Assembly (NCBI GenBank): GCA_041584475.1 | Contig: JBFHDX010000048.1 | Coordinates: 1-27,358 of the forward strand | From: JBFHDX01 sp041584475 | Lineage (GTDB): Bacteria; Pseudomonadota; Alphaproteobacteria; UBA8366; JADFVY01 | Reading direction: 5' to 3' | Length of the DNA stretch: 27,358 nucleotides | Part shown: piece by piece, positions 21,920 through 27,358 of the stretch | Position numbering within the stretch: position 1 is the first letter of the stretch | Layout: every line of letters begins with the position of its first letter | Notes under the pieces: generated by a model | The model's input: the letters and a program-made list of their open reading frames with translations, nothing else | Databases searched by the model: none | What the model was told of the DNA's origin: nothing | Program-made: the position numbers and the translations under genes

Positions 21920-22057
21920 ATGGCCGGGAACGAGATGCAGTTTCTCAAGGCTCCGAAGGAGAATCTTGAGACCTGGAACAAGATCTGGAAGCTGATGATC
22001 GGCTCGGGCGCAGTGTCGCTGATCGTCCTGCTGCTGCTCGGCCTCATCGTGCTCTGA
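21920..22057 (+). CDS. 45-residue single-pass membrane protein, possibly aa3-type cytochrome oxidase subunit IV-like
   Basis: This is a short protein with a polar, aromatic N-terminal half (LKAPKENLETWNKIWK) and one strong membrane helix (SLIVLLLLGLIVL). It starts at ATG 21920 with an AGGGG Shine-Dalgarno sequence 6-8 nt upstream, 35 bp after purN, and ends at TGA 22057. The layout, with an amphipathic stretch containing Trp/Lys and then one helix, resembles the small bacterial aa3-type cytochrome c oxidase subunit IV family of alphaproteobacteria, but the similarity is loose and no oxidase genes are near. It may be read from the purMN transcript. It faces ndk, with a terminator between. Confidence 0.7.
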   Translation: MAGNEMQFLKAPKENLETWNKIWKLMIGSGAVSLIVLLLLGLIVL

Positions 22058-22078
22058 GAGCGGCCTCGTCCGCGAACG

Positions 22079-22107
22079 AAAAAGGGCGCGCCGCGACGGC
22101 GCGCCCT
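22079..22107 (-). terminator. Rho-independent terminator of ndk
   Basis: A perfect 11-bp stem (AGGGCGCGCCG with CGGCGCGCCCT, 3-nt loop) is followed on the minus strand by a run of five T residues counting the stem end. It lies 29 nt after the ndk stop. On the plus strand it could also stop the purMN transcript, but no T-run is present there. Confidence 0.85.
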
Positions 22108-22135
22108 CGGCGTTGCGGATACACGGGATCCGGCG

Positions 22136-22558
22136 TCAGCCGACGATCTCGACGACGCTGAAGAAGAAGCCGACCTCGCGCACTGCGTTCTCCGGCGAAT
22201 CGGAACCGTGCACCGAATTCGCCTCGATCGACTCGGCGAAATCCTTGCGGATCGTGCCTGCCTCCGCGTTCGCCGGGTTCGTCGCGCCCATGATCTCGCG
22301 ATTCTTCGCGATCGCATTCTCGCCCTCGAGGACCTGGACGACGACCGGACCCGAGGTCATGAACTCGCAGAGGTCGCGATAGAAGGCGCGCTCCTTGTGC
22401 ACCTCGTAGAACTGATTGGCCTGCGCCCGCGTCAGGCGTACGCGCTTCTGCGCGACGATGCGCAGCCCCGCCTTCTCGAAGCGGGCGTTGATCTCGCCCG
22501 TGAGGTTGCGACGCGTCGCGTCGGGTTTGATGATCGACAAAGTCCGTTCGATAGCCAT
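22136..22558 (-). CDS. ndk: Nucleoside diphosphate kinase
   Basis: Ndk balances nucleoside triphosphate pools by moving the gamma phosphate through a phospho-histidine. The 140-residue protein has the standard sequence: ERTLSIIKPDATRRNLTGEI, RAFYRDLCEFMTSGPVVVQVLEGENA (split 57-82), GATNPANAEAGTIRKDFA and the active-site NSVHGSDS with His117. ATG 22558 is right for the family length; an in-frame extension to 22678 is not conserved. It is monocistronic, with a good promoter at 22616-22644 and an intrinsic terminator. Confidence 0.97.
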   Translation of the reverse strand: MAIERTLSIIKPDATRRNLTGEINARFEKAGLRIVAQKRVRLTRAQANQFYEVHKERAFYRDLCEFMTSGPVVVQVLEGENAIAKNREIMGATNPANAEAGTIRKDFAESIEANSVHGSDSPENAVREVGFFFSVVEIVG

Positions 22559-22615
22559 GCGTGAGATTCCCCTACATTTCCCGGCCGCAACCCCGGCGGG
22601 CGAAACGGTCGCGGG

Positions 22616-22644
22616 CTTATACACGGCCCGTCCCGCCGCGACAA
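22616..22644 (-). promoter_or_regulatory. Candidate ndk promoter (TTGTCG - 17 bp - TATAAG)
   Basis: On the minus strand TTGTCG (22644-22639) and TATAAG (22621-22616) have the optimal 17-bp spacing, giving a leader of about 50 nt before the ndk ATG. It is the most convincing promoter in this 165-bp divergent gap. Confidence 0.55.
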
Positions 22645-22687
22645 GGGCCGACGGTCGGCGGCGGACGCGTTCCGGCATCCGGCTGCT

Positions 22688-22715
22688 TTGCGCGTCCGGC
22701 GGGTCGTGCTATCCA
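22688..22715 (+). promoter_or_regulatory. Weak candidate promoter for the ABC-F gene
   Basis: TTGCGC (22688-22693) and TATCCA (22710-22715) are 16 bp apart and only 8 bp before the ATG. No Shine-Dalgarno sequence precedes that ATG, so the transcript might be nearly leaderless. This is a weak call. Confidence 0.2.
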
Positions 22716-22723
22716 GCGCCGCC

Positions 22724-24610
22724 ATGCTTGCCATCGACGGGCTGACATACCGCATCGCCGGGCGCGTGCTGTTCGAGGGCGCTAGCGCGCGCGTTGCCGC
22801 GGGCGCGCGAGTCGGACTCGTCGGCCGCAACGGCACGGGCAAGTCGAGCCTCTTGCGCCTGATCGCCGGCGAGGCCGCACCGGACGAGGGCAGTATTCGG
22901 CTGCGCAACGGGGCGCACATCGGCACCGTCGCCCAGGAGGCGCCGGCCGGCCGCCGCACGCCGCTGCAGACCGTCCTCGCCGCGGATGCCGAGCGCCACG
23001 CGCTGCTCGCCGAGGCCGACCGCGCGAGCGATCCGCAGCGGGTCGCGGAGATCCACGAGCGGCTCGCCGACATCGATGCGCACCGTGCCGAGGCGCGGGC
23101 GGCGTCGATCCTCGCCGGTCTCGGCTTCGACGAGGCGGCGCAGACGCGTCCGCTGGACGCGTTCTCGGGCGGCTGGCGCATGCGCATCGCACTGGCCGCG
23201 GCCCTGTTCGCCGAGCCCGACCTGTTGCTGCTCGACGAACCGACCAACCACCTCGATCTCGAGGCGACGGTGTGGCTGGAGCGCTTCCTCGCGTCCTATC
23301 CCGGCACGCTGCTGCTCGTCAGCCACGACCGCGACCTGCTGAACGGGGCGGTCGACGGCATCCTGCATCTCGAGGGCTGCCGGCTGACCTTCTACCGCGG
23401 CGGTTACGACACGTTCGAGCGGACCCGCAGCGAGATGCTGGCCCGCCAGTCGGCGATGGCGGCCCGCCAGGCGGCGGAGCGCAAGCGCATCGAGGCGTTC
23501 ATCGAGCGCTTCCGCTACAAGGCGTCGAAGGCGCGCCAGGCGCAGAGCCGCATCAAGGCGCTGGCGCGCATGCAGCCGATCGCGGCGATCGTCGAGGACC
23601 GTACCGAGCGGTTCGAATTTCCGCAGCCGGAGCCCCTGGCGCCGCCGATCGTGACGATGGACGGCGTCGCGGTGGGGTACGACGCGGCGGCGCCGGTGCT
23701 GCGCCGCCTAAGCCTGCGCCTCGACAGGGACGACCGCATCGCGCTCCTCGGCGCCAACGGCAACGGCAAGACGACGCTGCTGCGCCTGCTGGCGCGCCGT
23801 CTCGAGCCCTGCGGCGGCAGGATCGCGCGGTCGCCGAAGCTGAAGGTGGGCTACTTCGCGCAGAACCAGCTCGAGGAGCTGCCCGCGGCGAGTACCGCCG
23901 GGGCCTACATGGCGACGCTCATGGCGGGCACGCCGGAAGCCGGGGTGCGCGCCCAGCTCGGCCGCTTCGGGCTGAGCGGGCAGCGCGCCGAGACCCGCAT
24001 CGCCGACCTCTCCGGCGGCGAGAAGGCGCGCCTGCTGATCGCCGCGATCACGCGCGAGGCGCCGCACCTGCTGCTGCTCGACGAGCCGAGCAACCATCTC
24101 GACGTCGATGCGCGCGAGGCGCTGGTGCAGGCGCTCAACGAGTACGGAGGCGCCGTGGTCCTGGTGAGCCACGATTCGCACCTGATCGGGCTCGTCGCCG
24201 ACCGGCTGTGGCTGGTGGCGGACGGCACCTGCACGCCGTTCGACGGCGACCTCGCGGATTATCGCCGCATGCTGCTCGACGAGGCCCGATCCGAGCGCCG
24301 CCAAGCGAAGCATGGATCGGCTGGCGGCGCGGCCGTCGGCAAGGCCGAAGACCGCCGCCGCCGCGCCGAGGCCCGGGCGGCGCTGTCGCCGCTGCGCAAG
24401 CGGGCCAGGGCGGCGGAAGCGCGGCTCGAATCGCTGAACGCCGAGAAGGCGGCGCTGCACACCAAGCTCGCCGATCCAACGCTCTACAACCGGCCGGGCG
24501 GGGACGTCGCCGACCTCACGCGGCGCGCCGCCGAGATCGACCGGGCGATCGAGGCGGCCGAGGCCGAATGGCTGGCCGCGCAGGAGGCGATCGAGGCGGC
24601 GGCGAATTGA
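22724..24610 (+). CDS. ABC-F family ATP-binding cassette protein (Uup/YheS-like)
   Basis: ABC-F proteins are soluble twin ATPases that act on ribosomes or in related translation and DNA roles; they have no membrane domain. The 628-residue protein has ABC1 with Walker A GRNGTGKS (34-41), signature FSGGWRMR and LLLLDEPTNHLD. The linker (P-site tongue) is rich in Arg/Lys: RFRYKASKARQAQSRIKAL. ABC2 has GANGNGKTT, LSGGEKAR and LLLLDEPSNHLD. A C-terminal coiled coil (about residues 520-628; Arg/Ala/Glu-rich, ending EWLAAQEAIEAAAN) is typical of the Uup and YheS groups. The ATG at 22724 gives the usual N-terminus. It is divergent from ndk and convergent with the toxin gene. Confidence 0.92.
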   Translation: MLAIDGLTYRIAGRVLFEGASARVAAGARVGLVGRNGTGKSSLLRLIAGEAAPDEGSIRLRNGAHIGTVAQEAPAGRRTPLQTVLAADAERHALLAEADRASDPQRVAEIHERLADIDAHRAEARAASILAGLGFDEAAQTRPLDAFSGGWRMRIALAAALFAEPDLLLLDEPTNHLDLEATVWLERFLASYPGTLLLVSHDRDLLNGAVDGILHLEGCRLTFYRGGYDTFERTRSEMLARQSAMAARQAAERKRIEAFIERFRYKASKARQAQSRIKALARMQPIAAIVEDRTERFEFPQPEPLAPPIVTMDGVAVGYDAAAPVLRRLSLRLDRDDRIALLGANGNGKTTLLRLLARRLEPCGGRIARSPKLKVGYFAQNQLEELPAASTAGAYMATLMAGTPEAGVRAQLGRFGLSGQRAETRIADLSGGEKARLLIAAITREAPHLLLLDEPSNHLDVDAREALVQALNEYGGAVVLVSHDSHLIGLVADRLWLVADGTCTPFDGDLADYRRMLLDEARSERRQAKHGSAGGAAVGKAEDRRRRAEARAALSPLRKRARAAEARLESLNAEKAALHTKLADPTLYNRPGGDVADLTRRAAEIDRAIEAAEAEWLAAQEAIEAAAN

Positions 24611-24680
24611 GGGAGCGGCCCGTGCCGCCGGTCGGCATGCGCGCGCCCCGCTGCCGCACGGTCGCACCCGGTTCGGCGCC

Positions 24681-25064
24681 TCAATCCGCCTTCGCGGCCA
24701 GGCCACGCAGCCACGGCTCGAGATGCGCCACATCGAACCCCCCGGAGTCGAACAGCGGCATCATGGCGGCGTGGATCTCGGCCGATGCGCCCCTGATCCG
24801 GTATCCGTTGATGCGCAGGAACACGTCCGTTGCCGCGAAGGCGACGCGCTTGTTGCCATCGACGAACGGATGATTGACCGCAAGGCTCTCCAGCAACGCC
24901 GCCGCCTCGGCAACGATATCCTCGTAATATCCGCTTTGCGGCCTGAACAGCGCCGCCTCGAGCGCGCCGGCATCGCGCAGGCCCGGCGTGCCTCCGTAAC
25001 GGCGAATCAGGACCGAATGCAGCGCCAGGACGTCGGCGATCGTCGGGTAGTCGCGGCCGCTCAC
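24681..25064 (-). CDS. Death-on-curing (Doc/Fic-like) family toxin
   Basis: Doc toxins of type II modules phosphorylate EF-Tu and stop translation. The 127-residue protein carries the Fic/Doc loop HPFVDGNKR (65-73), with the catalytic His65 and the Asp/Lys pattern of Doc (HxFxDxNK), not the GNGR of AMP-transferring Fic proteins. LRDAGALEAALFRPQSGYYE (29-48) is the typical N-terminal Doc region. The start is GTG 25064, overlapping the antitoxin stop (GTGA), which couples the two. The usual Doc partner is a Phd-type antitoxin, so the ribbon-helix-helix partner here is a less common pairing. Activity is inferred from motifs. Confidence 0.9.
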   Translation of the reverse strand: MSGRDYPTIADVLALHSVLIRRYGGTPGLRDAGALEAALFRPQSGYYEDIVAEAAALLESLAVNHPFVDGNKRVAFAATDVFLRINGYRIRGASAEIHAAMMPLFDSGGFDVAHLEPWLRGLAAKAD

Positions 25065-25288
25065 TTCGCGAGGCGTCGATAGAGGTCGTCGAACTCTTCG
25101 AGACTATCCGCGAACGCGGCCAGCACATGTCGGCGCGGCCGGCCCTTGCGCTTGCGTTCGATATAGTCGCGCATGGCCTCGTCGAGCACCGATTGCAGCT
25201 GGCGCCCCTCGGCCTCGGCGATCTTGCGCAGCTCGGCGAGAACCTCGGGCGACGCCTGCGAGGAGAATTTTTCCTTACGTTCCGCCAC
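25061..25288 (-). CDS. Ribbon-helix-helix antitoxin of the Doc module
   Basis: This 75-residue protein is probably a DNA-binding antitoxin. Residues 1-45 fit a CopG/Arc-like ribbon-helix-helix: a short beta segment (EKFSSQAS), helix A (PEVLAELRKIAEAEG) and helix B (QLQSVLDEAMRDYIERK). The C-terminal RRHVLAAFADSLEEFDDLYRRLA is amphipathic and likely wraps the toxin. The start is GTG 25288. It precedes and overlaps the toxin gene. The dyad-symmetric site 13 bp upstream (25301-25336) is a likely operator for autorepression by antitoxin or toxin-antitoxin complex. Confidence 0.85.
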   Translation of the reverse strand: MAERKEKFSSQASPEVLAELRKIAEAEGRQLQSVLDEAMRDYIERKRKGRPRRHVLAAFADSLEEFDDLYRRLAK

Positions 25289-25300
25289 GGCAACGATCCA

Positions 25301-25336
25301 TCATGATGAATCTTGATACGTCAAGATAAGTCATGA
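25301..25336. promoter_or_regulatory. Toxin-antitoxin operator: four half-sites at 10-bp intervals
   Basis: TCATGA (25301), TCTTGA (25311), TCAAGA (25321) and TCATGA (25331) start exactly 10 bp apart, with TCTTGA/TCAAGA forming a perfect dyad around a 4-bp centre and the outer TCATGA sites mirrored about the same centre. One helical turn per half-site is what tandem ribbon-helix-helix dimers bind. It overlaps the predicted promoter. Confidence 0.7.
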
Positions 25337-25350
25337 CAGGAGCATTGCAA
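25323..25350 (-). promoter_or_regulatory. Candidate promoter of the toxin-antitoxin operon
   Basis: On the minus strand TTGCAA (25350-25345) and TATCTT (25328-25323) are 16 bp apart, and the -10 lies inside the operator, so binding there would block RNA polymerase. Transcription would start near 25316. Confidence 0.4.
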
Positions 25351-25369
25351 GCGCCGCGGCGATGGCGCC

Positions 25370-25816
25370 CTACCCCTTTTTCTCCCAGCCCTTGTCGGTC
25401 TGCTGCCAGTAGGTGACCTCGTGGCCGGCGGATTGCGCCGCCTTCCAGTGCGCGCGCGCGCGCGCCACGGCCTCGTCGTCGCGGCCGTCGAACAGCTCGC
25501 AGCACAGGTCGAACGTCTCCGGCTTTTCGATCTCGGCGCCGTCGACGAGGAAGGCGACCTGGGCGCCGTTCGGATTCTCCTCGTCGGTCGTCAGCCACAC
25601 CGGCTGCCGCTCGGCATGGCCCTCGCGCTTCGTCCCGTGCGGCAGGAAGCCGTCGCGGTCGCGCGTCCAGAGCAGCGCGTTCAGCGCCTCGACGCGCTCG
25701 TCGGAGCGGGCGATGACGACCGCGCGCCAGCCGCGCTCCAGCGACGTCTCCAGAAGCTTCGGCAGCACCTTTTCGAGCGGGCTGCGCTGCAGGTGGTAGA
25801 AGCGCATCTCCGTCAT
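25370..25816 (-). CDS. holC: DNA polymerase III subunit chi
   Basis: Chi is a clamp-loader accessory that links the polymerase III holoenzyme to single-strand binding protein. The 148-residue protein matches the family: MRFYHLQRSPLEKVLPKLLETSLERGWRAVVIA (quoted in part), RVEALNALLWTRDRDGFLPHG, QPVWLTTDEENPNGAQVAFLVDG and the end HWKAAQSAGHEVTYWQQTDKGWEKK (quoted in part). It starts at ATG 25816 after a GGGGGATC purine stretch, 35 bp after pepA. The pepA-holC order is conserved in many proteobacteria. Confidence 0.95.
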   Translation of the reverse strand: MTEMRFYHLQRSPLEKVLPKLLETSLERGWRAVVIARSDERVEALNALLWTRDRDGFLPHGTKREGHAERQPVWLTTDEENPNGAQVAFLVDGAEIEKPETFDLCCELFDGRDDEAVARARAHWKAAQSAGHEVTYWQQTDKGWEKKG

Positions 25817-25851
25817 CGGTCGATCCCCCGCCCTGCCGATCGGGCCCCGCC

Positions 25852-27333
25852 CTACTTCTCGTAATGCTCGGCCACCAGCCGGTCGAGCAGGCGGACGCCG
25901 AAGCCGGTCGCGCCCTTGGGCACCGTCGACGACGCCTCCTTCGACCACGCCATGCCGGCGATGTCGAGATGCGCCCACGGCGTCTTGTTGACGAAACGCT
26001 GAAGGAACTGCGCCGCCGTGATCGAGCCCGCGCCCTTGCCGCCGATGTTCTTCATGTCGGCGGCGTCGGATTTGATCTGCTTGTCGTACGCTTCGCCCAG
26101 CGGCAGGCGCCAGACCTTCTCGCCGGTCGCCTTGCCGGCGGCCGCGATGCGTTCGGCCAGCGTGTCGTCGTTGGCGAACAGCCCGGCATGCTCGTGGCCG
26201 AGACTGACGATGATCGCCCCGGTCAGCGTCGCCAGATCGACGATGAACTGCGGCTTGACCGTGCCCTGCGCGTACCACAGCACATCGGCGAGCACGAGGC
26301 GGCCCTCGGCGTCGGTGTTGAGGATCTCGATGGTCTGGCCGGACATCGACTTGACGATGTCGCCGGGGCGCTGCGCCTTGCCGTCGGGCATGTTCTCGAC
26401 CAGACCGACGAGGCCGACGGCGTTGACCTTCGCCTTGCGGCCGGCCAGCGCCTTCATCAGCCCGATGACGGTGCCGGCGCCGCCCATGTCCCATTTCATC
26501 TCCTCCATGCCCGGCCCGGGCTTGAGCGAGATACCGCCGGTATCGAAGGTGACGCCCTTGCCGACGAAGGCGATCGGTTTCTTCGACTTGGCGGCGCCGT
26601 TCCAGCGCATGACCACCATGTAGGGCGGATGCGCCGAGCCCTGGCCGACGCCGAGCAGCGCCCGCATGCCGAGCTTCTCCATCTTCTTGCGGTCGAAGAT
26701 CTCGACGGCGACGCCCTGCTTCTCGAGCGACTTCGCTTGTTTCGCGAGGGTCTCTGGATAGATCACGTTGCCGGGCTCGGAGACCAGGTCGCGCGTGAAG
26801 AAGACGCCGTCGGCGACCTTGTCCAGCGGCGCGTAAGCCTTCCTGGCCGCCGCCGAGCCCTTGACCGCGACGGTCACCGACTTCAGCGTCGGCTTGCCGT
26901 CGTCCTCGTCCCTGTCGTTGGTCCGGTACTTGTCGAAGCGGTAGCTGGCCAGCCGGGCCCCCAGCGCGACGTTCGCCGCGGCGGCCGCGAGCTCCTTCGC
27001 GCCGGCGTCGACGATCACCGTCGCCTCCTTCGAGCCGGAGCCGGCGAGCCGGCCGAGCGCGCCGCCGCCGAGCGCCTGCTGCGCCAGCTCGTCGAACGCG
27101 TCGCCGACACCGGCCAGCAGGATGCGGTCGAGCGGCAGCGACGGCGGCGCCATCAGCTCGAGGAACTGCGCCTTCTTGCCGGCGAACCGGCTCGCCTTGA
27201 TGGCCCGCGTCACGGCGCCCCCGGTCTTCCGGTCGAGCTCCTTCGCCGCCGGCGAGAGCTTCTTGTCCTGCTCTACGAGGACGACGACGGCACCCGATTT
27301 CGGCAATCCGGGTTCGGCAAAGGCGATCTTCAT
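25852..27333 (-). CDS. pepA: Leucyl aminopeptidase (M17 family)
   Basis: PepA is a cytosolic two-metal aminopeptidase that removes N-terminal residues in peptide turnover; in E. coli it also binds DNA. The 493-residue protein has the macro-like N-terminal domain (about 1-150), a linker, and the catalytic domain with metal ligands K259 and D264 in GKGVTFDTGGISLKP, D282 in KWDMGGAG, and D341/E343 in NTDAEGRLVL. These are offset by 11 from the E. coli enzyme (K270, D275, D293, D352, E354), and R345 is the catalytic arginine equivalent. ATG 27333 has GAGGGG upstream. It is upstream of holC in a likely operon. Confidence 0.97.
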   Translation of the reverse strand: MKIAFAEPGLPKSGAVVVLVEQDKKLSPAAKELDRKTGGAVTRAIKASRFAGKKAQFLELMAPPSLPLDRILLAGVGDAFDELAQQALGGGALGRLAGSGSKEATVIVDAGAKELAAAAANVALGARLASYRFDKYRTNDRDEDDGKPTLKSVTVAVKGSAAARKAYAPLDKVADGVFFTRDLVSEPGNVIYPETLAKQAKSLEKQGVAVEIFDRKKMEKLGMRALLGVGQGSAHPPYMVVMRWNGAAKSKKPIAFVGKGVTFDTGGISLKPGPGMEEMKWDMGGAGTVIGLMKALAGRKAKVNAVGLVGLVENMPDGKAQRPGDIVKSMSGQTIEILNTDAEGRLVLADVLWYAQGTVKPQFIVDLATLTGAIIVSLGHEHAGLFANDDTLAERIAAAGKATGEKVWRLPLGEAYDKQIKSDAADMKNIGGKGAGSITAAQFLQRFVNKTPWAHLDIAGMAWSKEASSTVPKGATGFGVRLLDRLVAEHYEK

Positions 27334-27358
27334 GGTTTCCCCTCGATGGCTGGCTGGC

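Noticed and set aside
25449..25466. Alternating CG tract as a possible Z-DNA or repeat element
   Set aside because: It lies inside holC, encodes the Arg/Ala residues of the protein in frame, and is short; codon choice in GC-rich DNA explains it.

Overview
The window is GC-rich chromosomal DNA with almost no non-coding space. It encodes ClpS/ClpA, a phasin, HdaA, a DUF2066 - CDP-alcohol phosphatidyltransferase - PerM - HdaA run divergent from purMN, and a pepA-holC pair. This combination points to an alphaproteobacterium, most likely of the Rhodospirillales type that stores polyhydroxyalkanoate; this is an inference from gene content and order, not from a marker gene. No rRNA, tRNA, CRISPR array, transposase or prophage gene was seen.

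Layout. 1-2557 (minus): clpS-clpA, with clpA running off the left edge. 2640-3440 (plus): an orphan zinc-ribbon SAM methyltransferase. 3510-4193 (minus): a phasin with a Lys/Ala/Pro-rich tail and a PhaR-like promoter. 4546-5223 (minus): an outer-membrane beta-barrel protein with a clear terminator. 5362-14522: a sulfonate (taurine) island. 15045-16454: a GNAT acetyltransferase and a degenerate SDR. 16540-20079 (minus): DUF2066 - CDP-alcohol phosphatidyltransferase - AI-2E/PerM - hdaA, the last three overlapping by 4 bp. 20143-22057 (plus): purM-purN and a 45-residue membrane protein. 22136-22558 (minus): ndk. 22724-24610 (plus): an ABC-F ATPase. 24681-25336 (minus): a Doc-type toxin, a ribbon-helix-helix antitoxin and their operator. 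25370-27333 (minus): pepA-holC.

The sulfonate island is the most interesting part. The plus strand carries tauABC (taurine ABC importer). The minus strand carries tauR (MocR-type regulator), then xsc (sulfoacetaldehyde acetyltransferase), the two subunits of an aconitase-X (AcnX) type dehydratase, and a TauE/SafE (TSUP) exporter suited to removing the sulfite that Xsc releases. Two pairs of TauR-like direct repeats, both with exactly 23 bp start-to-start spacing, lie upstream of tauA and of xsc, so both transcription units look like one regulon. The usual taurine-deaminating enzyme (Tpa or TauXY) and phosphotransacetylase are absent from the window. The AcnX pair is not part of any taurine pathway I know, and it lacks residues usually conserved in AcnX. 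I propose it as a candidate new step in sulfonate catabolism.

Other points of note are purM, which appears to start at an ATA codon behind a strong Shine-Dalgarno sequence, and a toxin-antitoxin operator made of four half-sites at exact 10-bp intervals.
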